Source: Gallibacterium salpingitidis (GTDB lineage Bacteria > Pseudomonadota > Gammaproteobacteria > Enterobacterales > Pasteurellaceae). Taken from it: a DNA stretch of 64,000 bases. The notes under the pieces were generated by a model. The model was not told the DNA's origin. It did not search any database and worked only from the letters and a program-made list of their open reading frames with translations. Of the stretch, positions 29,310-38,689 are shown one piece after another. Numbering within the stretch: position 1 is the stretch's first letter; the number at the start of each line of letters is the position of its first letter. The DNA is taken from positions 1 to 64,000 of the forward strand of contig NZ_JTJL01000001.1 of the NCBI RefSeq assembly GCF_001678495.1, written 5' to 3'. The position numbers were made by a program, and so were the translations under genes.

Positions 29310-30074
29310 ATGAAAGATCTTTTTGATTTACAAGGAAAAAGAGCATTAATTACTGGTTCAACTCGAGGTATTGGCTTACTTCTTGCGAATGGCTTGGCTG
29401 AATATGGTGCAGAAGTCATCATTAATGGTACTAATCGTGAAAAAGCATTAGCTGTAGCAGAAGAACTAAAACAAAAAGGTTTTAAGGCTCATGCGGTTCC
29501 CTTTGATGTAACCAATAAAGAGGAAATTGAAAAGAATATTGCATTGATTGAACAAGAAATTGGCCCGATTGATATTTTAGTCAATAACGCAGGCATTCAA
29601 CGTCGCCATCCAATATTGGAATTTCCAGAACAAGATTGGGATGACATTATCAATACTAACCAGAAAGCAGTGTTCTTAATGATACAAGCTGTAGGCAAAT
29701 ATATGGTGCAACGTCGAGCAGGTAAAATTATCAATATTGGCTCAATGCAGAGTGAATTAGGGCGAGATACGATCACGCCGTATGCAGCATCTAAAGGTGC
29801 GGTGAAGATGATTACACGCGGTGCTTGCGTAGAACTTGCTCGCTATAACATTCAGGTAAATGGTATTGCACCAGGTTATTTCAAAACAGAACTAACACAA
29901 CCGTTAGTGGATAATCAACAATTTACGCAATGGTTATGCCAAAGAACGCCAGCGAATCGTTGGGGTAATCCTGATGAATTAATTGGTTCTGCGGTATTCC
30001 TTGCTTCTAAGGCATCTGATTTCGTCAATGGCCATCTGTTGTTTGTTGATGGTGGAATGTTAGCGGCAGTGTAA
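29310..30074 (+). CDS. idnO: Gluconate 5-dehydrogenase / 5-keto-D-gluconate reductase (SDR family)
   Basis: IdnO reduces 5-keto-D-gluconate to D-gluconate. The 254-residue short-chain dehydrogenase has the nucleotide motif TGSTRGIG (residues 16-23), NNAGIQRR near residue 92, the catalytic Ser in IGSMQSELG and the YAASK motif (about residues 155-159). The C-terminal end FVDGGMLAAV is typical. Transport (IdnT/GntT) and gluconate kinase genes are not in this window, so the pathway must be completed elsewhere. Confidence 0.9.
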   Translation: MKDLFDLQGKRALITGSTRGIGLLLANGLAEYGAEVIINGTNREKALAVAEELKQKGFKAHAVPFDVTNKEEIEKNIALIEQEIGPIDILVNNAGIQRRHPILEFPEQDWDDIINTNQKAVFLMIQAVGKYMVQRRAGKIINIGSMQSELGRDTITPYAASKGAVKMITRGACVELARYNIQVNGIAPGYFKTELTQPLVDNQQFTQWLCQRTPANRWGNPDELIGSAVFLASKASDFVNGHLLFVDGGMLAAV

Positions 30075-30108
30075 TCAGTTTGTCTGGCTTTAAACAAGCA
30101 TATAGTTT

Positions 30109-30148
30109 TAACCCCTCTTTATCTTCTTAAAGAGGGGTTATTTATTCT
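30109..30148 (+). terminator. Intrinsic terminator of idnDO
   Basis: A 12-bp perfect stem (AACCCCTCTTTA at 30110-30121, TAAAGAGGGGTT at 30128-30139) with a 6-base loop is followed by ATTTATT. It lies 35 bases after idnO. Confidence 0.85.
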
Positions 30149-30265
30149 TCACCTTATTGCAAAATGGCATATTAATTAATTTTTTGTTCTTTGCTTATCG
30201 TGCATGGCTCGTTCATATTGATTAACCATTAATTTAGCTGTTGATAAGAGTGAAAGTAATTGTTT

Positions 30266-31099
30266 ATGAAAATTTTGAATGCGCCTGCAGTATTAGGGGG
30301 ATTTAAAACCAGTTTTACAGTGAGTTTTGTCTGGGTTGGCAGTATGGTACTGCTGCCTTTGACTATGTTATTGCTAACGGTATTACAATTGGAATGGCAT
30401 TCATTTTGGCAAATTATTTTTAGCCAACGAGTGATTTCTTCCATTCTCTTATCTTTTCAAATGGCATTAATTGCCACATTGGTCAATTTAGTTTTTGGCA
30501 CATTGATTGCTTGGGTTTTAGTTCGTTACTCCTTTCCCGGTAAAGCTTTTATTAACGCTCTGATCGATTTACCTTTTGCGTTGCCGACGGCAGTAGCGGG
30601 TATTGTATTGGCGACTTTATATGCGCCTAATGGCTTGATTGGTCAATGGTTTGCACAAATTGGTTGGCAGATTGCTTTTACACCGATTGGTATTGCTATT
30701 GCGTTAGTTTTTGTGAGTTTTCCATTTATTGTACGTGCAGTACAACCCGTATTAGCAACGCAAGAACGAGCTTTAGAAGAAGCTGCAGATATTTTAGGTG
30801 CAAATCGTTGGCTGACAGTAAGAAAGGTAATTTTACCAACGTTATATCCAGCAATTGTCAACGGCGCAGGTATGGGGTTTGCACGAGCCTTAGGCGAATA
30901 TGGTTCAGTGATTTTTATTGCTGGCAATATTCCATTAGTGTCGGAAATTGCTCCACTGATGATTATGTCAAAATTAGATATTTATGATGTTAAAGGTGCG
31001 GCAGCAGTGGCCTTTGTGATGCTCGTTTTATCTTTTGCTGTGTTGTTATTGTTTAATCTTTGGCAGAACTATCTTAATCGATTCTTTGTGAGTAAATAG
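30266..31099 (+). CDS. cysT: Sulfate/thiosulfate ABC transporter permease CysT (CysU)
   Basis: CysT is an inner-membrane permease subunit for sulfate or thiosulfate uptake. I prefer the ATG at 30266 (277 residues) over an in-frame TTG two codons earlier; no strong ribosome-binding site is visible. Six transmembrane helices are predicted. The coupling loop EEAADILGANRWLTVRKVILP is at about residues 170-190, and the CysT-typical sequence FARALGEYGSVIFIAGN follows. It is the first gene of cysT-cysW-cysA, but the usual binding-protein gene (cysP or sbp) is absent upstream. Confidence 0.93.
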   Translation: MKILNAPAVLGGFKTSFTVSFVWVGSMVLLPLTMLLLTVLQLEWHSFWQIIFSQRVISSILLSFQMALIATLVNLVFGTLIAWVLVRYSFPGKAFINALIDLPFALPTAVAGIVLATLYAPNGLIGQWFAQIGWQIAFTPIGIAIALVFVSFPFIVRAVQPVLATQERALEEAADILGANRWLTVRKVILPTLYPAIVNGAGMGFARALGEYGSVIFIAGNIPLVSEIAPLMIMSKLDIYDVKGAAAVAFVMLVLSFAVLLLFNLWQNYLNRFFVSK

Positions 31100-31107
31100 A
31101 GGTTAAT

Positions 31108-31944
31108 ATGCAAAGTAAATCTATTAATTGGCCACGTTATCTTGCAATTTTTATTAGTCTTGCTTTTTTAGCTATCGTCTTAATTTTGCCATTATGCAGT
31201 ATCTTTTATTATGGATTACAAGCGGGTTGGCATGTATTTATTCAATCATTGAGTCAAGTAGAAGCACGTCACGCGATTTTTTTAAGTTTGACGGTGATTG
31301 CAATCGTATTACCGATAAATTTGTTCTTTGGCTTGATGATGGCTTGGTTATTGGCAAATTTTGACTTCAAAGGCAAAGCATTACTAATTTCTTTTATTGA
31401 TCTCCCGTTAGCGATTTCGCCAGTAGTAGCTGGATTAATGTTTGTATTGTTATTTGGTGTGAATGGTTTATTTGGCGGCTGGTTAGATCAACAAGGTATA
31501 GAAGTTATTTTTGCTTTACCTAGCATTATTTTGACAACGCTTTTTGTTACCTTCCCCTTAATCGTGAAATCGTTATTACCAACGATGAAAACATTAGGAA
31601 ATCAAGAGGAACAAGCTGGTCTAACTTTAGGGGCATCGGCATTAACCATCTTTTTTCGCATTACCTTACCAAAAATTAAATGGGCATTGTTATATGGCGC
31701 TATTTTAGCTAATGCGCGTGCTTTAGGAGAGTTTGGTGCGGTAAGTGTGGTATCAGGCAATATTCGAAATCTTACTAACACTATCCCATTGCATATTGAG
31801 ATTCTTTATAACGAATATCAATTCACTGCGGCATTTGCTTGTGCTTCTCTGTTAGCTGCCATAGCGTTGATGACCCTATTGGCACAGCATGGCATTGTCT
31901 ATTGGCAAAGACGTAAAACATTAATTCTGAATCAAAGTAGATAA
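31108..31944 (+). CDS. cysW: Sulfate/thiosulfate ABC transporter permease CysW
   Basis: CysW is the partner permease of CysT. The 278-residue protein has six predicted transmembrane helices. It shows the CysW hallmarks DLPLAISPVVAGLM (about residues 97-110) and ANARALGEFGAVSVVSGNIR (about 196-215), with a coupling loop around EEQAGLTLGASALTIF. It starts nine bases after cysT with GAGG upstream, and is followed by cysA after nine bases. Confidence 0.94.
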   Translation: MQSKSINWPRYLAIFISLAFLAIVLILPLCSIFYYGLQAGWHVFIQSLSQVEARHAIFLSLTVIAIVLPINLFFGLMMAWLLANFDFKGKALLISFIDLPLAISPVVAGLMFVLLFGVNGLFGGWLDQQGIEVIFALPSIILTTLFVTFPLIVKSLLPTMKTLGNQEEQAGLTLGASALTIFFRITLPKIKWALLYGAILANARALGEFGAVSVVSGNIRNLTNTIPLHIEILYNEYQFTAAFACASLLAAIALMTLLAQHGIVYWQRRKTLILNQSR

Positions 31945-31953
31945 GAGGCTGTT

Positions 31954-33024
31954 ATGACAATTCAGATTGAGAATTTAAATAAAACATTTGGGCAATTTAA
32001 CGCGTTATCCAATATTAATTTAGCCTTTCCTGAAGGAGAATTTACTGCTTTGTTAGGGCCAAGTGGTTGCGGAAAAACAACTTTATTACGAATTATTGCT
32101 GGTTTGGATTTTGCGGATACAGGGAAAATTATTTTCTCAGGAAGAGAAGTTAGCCATTTAAGTGCAAAAGAGCGCAAAGTGGGTTTTGTCTTTCAACATT
32201 ATGCCTTATTCCGTCATTTAACTATTTTTGAGAATGTTGCGTTTGGGTTACGTATTCAGCCACGAAAAACAAGGTTATCTAATGCAGAAATTGAACAACG
32301 GGTAATGGAGTTATTACGTTTAGTGCAACTAGAAAAGTTTGCAAAAAGTTATCCTGATCGCTTATCAGGTGGTCAGCGCCAGCGTGTGGCTTTGGCGCGT
32401 GCGTTGGCAGTCAAACCCGAAGTATTGTTATTAGATGAACCTTTTTCTGCATTGGATGCTCAAGTGCGAAAAACTTTACGCCGTTGGCTAGCGCAATTAC
32501 AAAAGGAGTTAAATATCACCAGTATTTTTGTAACGCACGATCAAGAAGAAGCGTTGGAAGTGGCTGATCGTATTGTGGTGATGAATCAAGGAAAAATTGA
32601 ACAAGTGGATCAACCGGAAAATATTTATCACGCACCGCGTAGCCAGTTTGTAAACGCCTTTGTTGGTGATAGTAATGTTTTTCATGGCATTTTAGATGAT
32701 GAGAATTTTGTGGTGGGAGATTTTGCATATCGCCTTGCACCAAAAAATCGCACCATTAAACAAGCAGGCGAAACTACCGCCTATGTTCGTCCATATGATC
32801 TAACCATTTCGCGCCAAGCGGAAAATGCGTTAGCGAAAGGCGAAATTTCACATATTTATTCAATTAGTTTCTTAGCTCGGATTGAAATTATTAGCCCACA
32901 AAGTGAACAACCAATAGAAGTTTTACTCACGAAAGATAAATTACAGGCGGAACAATTTAAGGTAGGCGAAACGGTATTTTTAATCCCAGATAACTTAAGT
33001 TTATTCCAAAATATGAATATTTAA
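31954..33024 (+). CDS. cysA: Sulfate/thiosulfate ABC transporter ATP-binding protein CysA
   Basis: CysA energises sulfate import. The 356-residue protein has Walker A (GPSGCGKTT, residues 35-43), the Q-loop ([12 protein letters not shown]), signature (LSGGQRQR), Walker B ([13 protein letters not shown]) and H-loop (VTHDQEEA). A C-terminal TOBE-type domain follows (about residues 240-350). The [10 protein letters not shown]-like sequence is characteristic of CysA. It ends the operon; no terminator was recognised after it. Confidence 0.95.
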   Translation: MTIQIENLNKTFGQFNALSNINLAFPEGEFTALLGPSGCGKTTLLRIIAGLDFADTGKIIFSGREVSHLSAKERKVGFVFQHYALFRHLTIFENVAFGLRIQPRKTRLSNAEIEQRVMELLRLVQLEKFAKSYPDRLSGGQRQRVALARALAVKPEVLLLDEPFSALDAQVRKTLRRWLAQLQKELNITSIFVTHDQEEALEVADRIVVMNQGKIEQVDQPENIYHAPRSQFVNAFVGDSNVFHGILDDENFVVGDFAYRLAPKNRTIKQAGETTAYVRPYDLTISRQAENALAKGEISHIYSISFLARIEIISPQSEQPIEVLLTKDKLQAEQFKVGETVFLIPDNLSLFQNMNI

Positions 33025-33039
33025 CCGTTTCGCTGCGGA

Positions 33040-33951
33040 TTAATGATGTTTTTTCTTGATGGAGCGAATTTTTGCCTTTCTTGGTTGTGAAGAAACAGAA
33101 CCGAGATAGATGGCAAACATAGTAACGGCGGCACCGCCCCACTGAATTAAATTAATTGGTTTATCTAAGATCGAGTAATCGATAACTAATGCAGCGATCG
33201 GTTCTGAAAGCAGTAATAAACCTGTTAGTGCAAGCGATAGTAATGGTACACAATAGGCGATCATCCCCCAAGCAAAACACTGCATTACCGCGCCATAAAC
33301 AAAAATCCAGAACCAATCTAGGGCATTAGTTGGATAAAGATTATCGGCGTTAAAGAGTAGTGAAGGCAGAATAAGGATAGCTGCGCCACCAAGGCTGATC
33401 AGCAACATCATCGGGAAAATTGGGGTTGGTTCAACTTCGTGTGTTTTACGAATAAAGACCATTGATAATGCTAATAATAGACTTGAAATAATGCCAGTGG
33501 TAAAGCCCCATAAAGCATTTTCGTTATAAGCAAATTCGCTACCAGTAATAAAATAAACCCCAATAATTGCCAGTAGTAAACTGATCAGCTGCATAATAGA
33601 GAGTTTTTCTTTGAAATAGAAAAAACTAATTGCCGATAGGAAAAAAATTTGCAAACTGTTAAGTAAGGTAGAAATTCCAGGGCCCACCGCATAAACACTT
33701 TCGTGCCAAAAAGCTAAATCAAACGCCAAGAAAATACCTGAAGTTAATGCGAAACCGATCGCTTTTTTCGATTTCGGCAAGCGTTGTTTAAAACATTTAG
33801 CGAGCAGAAAAAAGATAACTGATGCAATTAATAATCGCCAAAAAGCGATAGCATAGGCGCCAACTGGCACGTGAGCAACAATTAAACTCCCTAATCCAAA
33901 CACCACACAACCGATAATGATACCAGGTATGGCAAGACGTTGTTTTTGCAT
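33040..33951 (-). CDS. EamA-family (DMT superfamily) transporter
   Basis: This 303-residue inner-membrane protein has ten predicted transmembrane helices in two EamA repeats (about residues 8-140 and 150-290) and a basic C-terminal tail. DMT-superfamily members export amino acids or other metabolites; no substrate can be assigned. It starts 22 bases after the M48 protease gene, so the two are probably co-transcribed. Confidence 0.82.
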   Translation of the reverse strand: MQKQRLAIPGIIIGCVVFGLGSLIVAHVPVGAYAIAFWRLLIASVIFFLLAKCFKQRLPKSKKAIGFALTSGIFLAFDLAFWHESVYAVGPGISTLLNSLQIFFLSAISFFYFKEKLSIMQLISLLLAIIGVYFITGSEFAYNENALWGFTTGIISSLLLALSMVFIRKTHEVEPTPIFPMMLLISLGGAAILILPSLLFNADNLYPTNALDWFWIFVYGAVMQCFAWGMIAYCVPLLSLALTGLLLLSEPIAALVIDYSILDKPINLIQWGGAAVTMFAIYLGSVSSQPRKAKIRSIKKKHH

Positions 33952-33973
33952 ATTTTTTCCTAATGATTATTGA

Positions 33974-34762
33974 TTATGATATTTTGTTTTTGGCAACACT
34001 ATAAAGCTCCATTGCTTTTGGCATTAAGCGTTCTAAGTTTTCTTTACGAGTTTTGTCGCTTGGGTGAGTAGAGAAAATTGCTGGGATTGATCCGCCACCA
34101 CTCATTTTTTGCATTTTGTCCCATAGATTTGGTGCAGCCTGAGGATTAAATCCAGATTGTGCACTTAACATTAAACCAACCTCATCAGCTTCGCTTTCAG
34201 CGCTGCGTGAGAAGGGTTTCATAATGCCAAGATCAGCAACACTGCCTACTAAATCTTGTGAAGCGCCTACACTAACACCTTGTGAAGCTAACGCCCCCAT
34301 AGCGATAGTAGCAGCTATTGAAACAGCAGTTTGGCGATTAGCTTGACTTTTACCATGTTCAAGTAACGCGTGAGCCATTTCGTGCCCCATCACCACTGCA
34401 ATTTCATCATCGGTTAAATTTAACTTATTAACTAGACCGGTATAAAACACCATTTTTCCACCCGGCATTGCCCATGCGTTGATTTCATTGGACTTAATAA
34501 CCGAAATTTCCCAATCAAATGGCACGCCAGTTTTATTATATTGACGTGCATACGGTACCATTCTGTTAAAAATACGGTGAACACGTTGTGCGGTCATTGA
34601 TGAAGTATCAAGGGTTCCTTTGCTTCTTTCAGCACTAATTGCTTGGCGATATTGTTGTGCAGAGGATTGATTGATAGAACGGGTATCGGCACAGCTAGCC
34701 ACTAAAGTAGTGATAAATAATGCAGCCAGAATACGTTTAATTGTTGGCGATAATTTGAACAT
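33974..34762 (-). CDS. M48-family zinc metalloprotease, lipoprotein (LoiP/YcaL-like)
   Basis: I use the ATG at 34762 (AGGAG upstream), which places a lipoprotein signal peptide at the N-terminus with the lipobox ending in VASC; this gives 262 residues. The zinc-protease motif HEMAH lies in VVMGHEMAHALLEHG (about residues 125-139). The third metal ligand is in ESEADEVGLML. The substrate-facing segment SRSAESEADEVG is typical of LoiP/YggG-like enzymes that degrade misfolded outer-membrane proteins. It should face the periplasm. The DMT transporter gene follows it. Confidence 0.88.
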   Translation of the reverse strand: MFKLSPTIKRILAALFITTLVASCADTRSINQSSAQQYRQAISAERSKGTLDTSSMTAQRVHRIFNRMVPYARQYNKTGVPFDWEISVIKSNEINAWAMPGGKMVFYTGLVNKLNLTDDEIAVVMGHEMAHALLEHGKSQANRQTAVSIAATIAMGALASQGVSVGASQDLVGSVADLGIMKPFSRSAESEADEVGLMLSAQSGFNPQAAPNLWDKMQKMSGGGSIPAIFSTHPSDKTRKENLERLMPKAMELYSVAKNKIS

Positions 34763-34873
34763 TTTTTGCGTGCTCCTATATTCGTCATTAAGTAGATGTT
34801 TCAATCAACAAATAGTTATAGCAGGTATCATTTCGTTTTTTATCATAAAGATCAATAGCAAATATTTAACAAT

Positions 34874-35773
34874 TTATGCATTTTCTGCTAACTGTCTCCG
34901 ATAACGCGCTGGCGTGGTGGCAAATTGCGCTTTAAAACTGTCAATAAAGGCAGTTTCGGATTGATAACCTAAGGTTGTGATGATTTGGCTAAGCGGCATA
35001 GTGGATTGTTGTAGCATTTTTGCTGCCATAGACATTTTGAGCATACGAATAAAAGTTTGAATGCCCATACCTGTTGCTTGATTAAATTTGCGGGCAAAAG
35101 TGGCTCGTGACATATAAGCCATATCGGCTAATTGTTGCGTAGTATAAGAAATCGAAAAATCTTGCAAAATTTTGGTAATAACTTTACTTAATGCAGGATC
35201 GGCAAATAAACCAATAAGATTTTGTTGGTTCGGTAATATGCTTTGGTGGCGTAAAGCAAACAACAGCAATAATTCACATAATGATTTAATTACAGTGGCA
35301 CTACCTAAATGGCGGGAAGTCGCTTCTTGGTAAATTAAAGTGGAAACGGCTTGTAGTTGGGGTAGATCGCCAAGAGAAACGATTAAAGGTTCTGGCAATA
35401 AAGTTAATAAACCTGCGGCCGCATTATTGCCTGCTTGATAATGGCCACAGAGCATTTGTAATGAAGGATCATCGGAACAATTGTGTCGATATAAAATACC
35501 GTTTTGTTGTTCTATTTGTAATGGTTGATTGGAAGGACGATCACCAATTTTATGTACTCCGCCTTGTGTCCACAAACAAAAATCGCCTGCTTTTAAATGA
35601 TAAGTTTCGGTCGCTGAACGCATTTGGCAACTCCCTTTCAGTAAGAGATGAAAATAGGCTGTCCCTGGTGCAGCTTGATTATGTTCCATTAAATAGGGTG
35701 ATTTAAAGCTGCAAAAGACATCAATGGTTGTTTTAACATCGAGAAGTTCTAAAAAGCGATCTATACTATCCAT
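34874..35773 (-). CDS. AraC-family transcriptional regulator with cupin domain
   Basis: This 299-residue regulator has an N-terminal AraC-type cupin (about residues 1-180, with HLLLKGSCQMRS and LKAGDFCLWTQGGVH) and a C-terminal double helix-turn-helix (about 200-296, with YTTQQLADMAYMSRATFARKFNQATG and ITTLGYQSETAFIDSFK). This Cupin_6 subgroup often responds to oxidative or reactive small molecules. It is divergent from the small AhpD-like gene at 35897, its probable target. Confidence 0.87.
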   Translation of the reverse strand: MDSIDRFLELLDVKTTIDVFCSFKSPYLMEHNQAAPGTAYFHLLLKGSCQMRSATETYHLKAGDFCLWTQGGVHKIGDRPSNQPLQIEQQNGILYRHNCSDDPSLQMLCGHYQAGNNAAAGLLTLLPEPLIVSLGDLPQLQAVSTLIYQEATSRHLGSATVIKSLCELLLLFALRHQSILPNQQNLIGLFADPALSKVITKILQDFSISYTTQQLADMAYMSRATFARKFNQATGMGIQTFIRMLKMSMAAKMLQQSTMPLSQIITTLGYQSETAFIDSFKAQFATTPARYRRQLAENA

Positions 35774-35896
35774 AATGATTATAGTGAGATGATAACGTTA
35801 TTTTTTGCGATTCTAACATCTTTATAGTCTTATAAGAAAGGTGCAGAATAGCCAACATTAAATAAGCAATGTGTTAATTCATTAAGGAGAATCGCT

Positions 35897-36229
35897 ATGT
35901 TAGATTGGAAAAAATATCGTACTCAACTAATGGGACGTTTGGGTATTTTAGGTAAATTATCACCAGATACTATTAAAGGCTATCAAACTTTAAGTAAAGC
36001 AGAGAGCGTATTAGATCCGAAAACTAAAGAGTTGATTGCGTTGGCTTGTGCAGTGACAACTCGTTGTGATGGTTGTATTGATGTCCATACTGATGCAGCG
36101 ATTAAAGCAGGTTGTACCCAAGAAGAGATTGCCGCTGCATTAAATGTTGCAATTGCGATGAATGCAGGCGCAGCAGTGGTGTATTCAGCGAGAGTGCTTG
36201 ATGCTTATGAAGCATTAAAAAGTGAATAA
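35897..36229 (+). CDS. AhpD-like carboxymuconolactone decarboxylase-family protein, short form
   Basis: This 110-residue protein is a minimal CMD-fold unit with the redox motif C57-x-x-C60-x-x-x-H64 (RCDGCIDVH), preceded by KTKELIALACAVTT. Such proteins are thought to act as thiol-dependent peroxidases or quinone-binding proteins. It has AAGGAG upstream of the ATG. It is divergent from the AraC regulator and followed by a LysR gene 121 bases later, with a hairpin between them. Confidence 0.85.
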   Translation: MLDWKKYRTQLMGRLGILGKLSPDTIKGYQTLSKAESVLDPKTKELIALACAVTTRCDGCIDVHTDAAIKAGCTQEEIAAALNVAIAMNAGAAVVYSARVLDAYEALKSE

Positions 36230-36242
36230 TCATTAGTGAAAG

Positions 36243-36269
36243 GCCTATTAAACTCATCATTTAATAGGC
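36243..36269 (+). terminator. Hairpin downstream of the short AhpD-like gene
   Basis: GCCTATTAAA (36243-36252) and TTTAATAGGC (36260-36269) form a 10-bp perfect stem with a 7-base loop, 13 bases after the stop. The following T tract is poor, so termination may be partial. Confidence 0.55.
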
Positions 36270-36350
36270 TTCACATCCTCAAAACCTATTTGCATAACGT
36301 ATTTATCGGCATTAGAGTAAATAAAAACTAAATTTACTAGGTGTCATTTT

Positions 36351-37241
36351 ATGCAAGAAAACCTGAATGATTTACGTGCATTTTTATTAGTTGCTCAGAC
36401 AGGAAGTTTTACTAAAGCAGCAGCACAAATAGGTGTATCGCAGTCTGCGCTAAGTCATACCATTCGTAGCTTAGAAGAACGCTTGAAAATTAAATTATTT
36501 CATCGTACCACTCGTAGCATTTCTACTACAGAAGCTGGAGAACAGCTATATCAGCGTTTATCCCCTTTATTCGATACTATTGATAAGGAAATTGATGAAT
36601 TATCTGCAATTCAAAATACGATTAAAGGTAATTTACGCATTAATTCAACGGAATTTGTTTTTAGTTATCTTGTCTGGGATAGGTTGCAACAATTTATGCA
36701 TCAATATCCTGAAGTTAATTTAGAACTTACCGCTGAAACACGTTTTACCAATATTGTTGCTGAACGTTTTGATGCAGGTATTCGTTTAGGTGATGATGTT
36801 GAAAAAGATATGATCGCGGTAAAAGTGGCGGATGAATTGAAAATTTGTACGGTAGCGAGCCCTGCTTACTTAGCGCAATATGGTACGCCGCAAATGCCAG
36901 ATGAATTAACAAAGCATCGCTGTTTACATCTACGCTTACCAACGAGTGGTGGACTTTTAGACTGGGAGTTTAAGCATCCTCAAACAGAAGAAATCTTAAA
37001 AATGAAACTTAGTAGTTATTTTATTAGCAATAATAATAACTTATTGAGAAAGGCTGCATTATCTGATTTGGGTATTACTTGGATTCCTTATGAAATAGTA
37101 AAAGAGGATATTGCTGCTGGGCGCTTGGTAAGCCTGTTAGCGGATTGGAATATGCACTATCAAGGGATCTATTTGTATTATCCTAATCGTCATGGTAATT
37201 CCACCTTGTTCAAGGCTTTGGTAAAAGCCTTAAAACAGTGA
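36351..37241 (+). CDS. LysR-family transcriptional regulator
   Basis: This 296-residue protein has the LysR helix-turn-helix at residues 4-63 (TGSFTKAAAQIGVSQSALSHTIRS, FHRTTRS) and a substrate-binding domain of the CrgA-like subgroup (NIVAERFDAGIRLG near residue 135). It lies between the short AhpD-like gene and the Bcr-type efflux gene, all on the plus strand, so either could be its target. The ligand is unknown. Confidence 0.88.
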   Translation: MQENLNDLRAFLLVAQTGSFTKAAAQIGVSQSALSHTIRSLEERLKIKLFHRTTRSISTTEAGEQLYQRLSPLFDTIDKEIDELSAIQNTIKGNLRINSTEFVFSYLVWDRLQQFMHQYPEVNLELTAETRFTNIVAERFDAGIRLGDDVEKDMIAVKVADELKICTVASPAYLAQYGTPQMPDELTKHRCLHLRLPTSGGLLDWEFKHPQTEEILKMKLSSYFISNNNNLLRKAALSDLGITWIPYEIVKEDIAAGRLVSLLADWNMHYQGIYLYYPNRHGNSTLFKALVKALKQ

Positions 37242-37377
37242 GTTTCAGCGGCAATATTTAGCAAATAAAGTGCGTTATTAATGAATAGAATTCATAACAT
37301 TATTCTGATTTTGCTATCTAATTAAATAAATCCATCCTCGTTATAATTTTCACTCTTCATTTGCAACAGGAGTGAAA

Positions 37378-38577
37378 ATGACAACTTACCAAACAAAACA
37401 AGGGATTGGTCTTGTCGTTATTTTATCGGCATTAATGGCAATTACTTCTTTAGCCACAGATAGTTACTTGCCAGCGATGCCGGAAATGGCAAGAGATTTA
37501 CAAGGTAATGTTGAGTTTACCATTACCGGTTTCTTAATCGGTTTTGCAATTGCGCAATTATTCTGGGGACCAATTAGCGATCGTATTGGACGGAAACGTC
37601 CAATGTTGATCGGTATGGTTATTTTTATTATTGGTTCCATCGGTTGTGCACTTTCAACAAGTATCGAGCAAATTGTCTTTTGGCGCATATTTCAAGCGTT
37701 TGGCGCTTGTACCGGCCCGATGTTAGCAAGAGCAATGGTGCGTGATTTATTTTCTGCCAGTCGAGCGGTACAAGTGCTTTCTACGCTTACGATTATTGTG
37801 GCAGTCGCTCCGATTGCAGGGCCATTAATCGGTGGTCAGATTGTTGGATTTGCTTCGTGGCATTGGAATTTTTGGTTTGTCGCGGCGTTAGCTGTGTTGA
37901 TGTTTATTTCAATATTCCGATTGCCTGAAAGTTTAACGCCAGTGATGCGTACAGAAAAATCGTTGCTGGCGACTTTCGCCAATTATGCTGTTTTGTGCAA
38001 ACAGTTATCTTATATGCGTTATGTCTTGTGTGTGACATTTTTTTACGTAGCTGCCTACGCTTTTATTACCGCATCACCAGAGGTTTATATCCAATATTTT
38101 GGCGTTTCACCAAAACACTTTGGCTTGTTATTTGCATTGAACGTCATTGGTATTATGGTAATGACGGCATTAAATCGTCATCTGCTAAAGCACTTTTCTA
38201 TTCACCAAATGTTAAAAGCCACCACCTTGTTTAGTGTGCTTGCTGCATTAGTTTTAATGGCGGTTGTTTGGTATCAATTAGGTGGTTTATTGGCAGTTGT
38301 TATTTTTGTGGTGTTATTTTTCTCGATGACAGGCGCTATTGCTGCTTGTTGTACAGCTGCGGCACTTAATCAAGTTGAGCCTAATATGGCAGGTTCTGCT
38401 TCGGCATTGCTAGGTTCATTACAGTATGGCAGCGGTGTGATTTCTTCAGTGTTATTAGCTTGGTTTTCCGATGGTACACCATGGGCAATGGCGTGGATTA
38501 TAGGGCTGTTTGCGGTATTAAGCGCCAGTATGGTGTGGGTAAATTTAGCAACTAAAAAGCCAAATATTGTTCAATAA
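37378..38577 (+). CDS. Bcr/CflA-family drug resistance MFS transporter
   Basis: I use the ATG at 37378, with CAGGAG upstream, giving 399 residues and twelve predicted transmembrane helices. The motif SYLPAMPEMARDL near residue 28 and the motif A sequence WGPISDRIGRKRPML (about 61-75) are typical of Bcr/CflA proton-driven exporters. RIFQAFGACTGPMLARAMVRDLF is characteristic of 12-helix drug exporters. It ends at a convergent terminator shared with the copper oxidase gene. The exported compound is unknown. Confidence 0.9.
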   Translation: MTTYQTKQGIGLVVILSALMAITSLATDSYLPAMPEMARDLQGNVEFTITGFLIGFAIAQLFWGPISDRIGRKRPMLIGMVIFIIGSIGCALSTSIEQIVFWRIFQAFGACTGPMLARAMVRDLFSASRAVQVLSTLTIIVAVAPIAGPLIGGQIVGFASWHWNFWFVAALAVLMFISIFRLPESLTPVMRTEKSLLATFANYAVLCKQLSYMRYVLCVTFFYVAAYAFITASPEVYIQYFGVSPKHFGLLFALNVIGIMVMTALNRHLLKHFSIHQMLKATTLFSVLAALVLMAVVWYQLGGLLAVVIFVVLFFSMTGAIAACCTAAALNQVEPNMAGSASALLGSLQYGSGVISSVLLAWFSDGTPWAMAWIIGLFAVLSASMVWVNLATKKPNIVQ

Positions 38578-38612
38578 TTTAATTATTGGAAAAACATAAA
38601 TTTTTAAAATCT

Positions 38613-38647
38613 CATAACCCCACTTCAGGATTGAAAATGGGGTTATG
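38613..38647. terminator. Convergent terminator between efflux gene and multicopper oxidase
   Basis: CATAACCCCA (38613-38622) and TGGGGTTATG (38638-38647) form a 10-bp perfect stem with a 15-base loop between two convergent genes. Confidence 0.7.
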
Positions 38648-38689
38648 TTGTTAAGTACACATTTCTATGTTTTTTGAATTGGCAGATTG

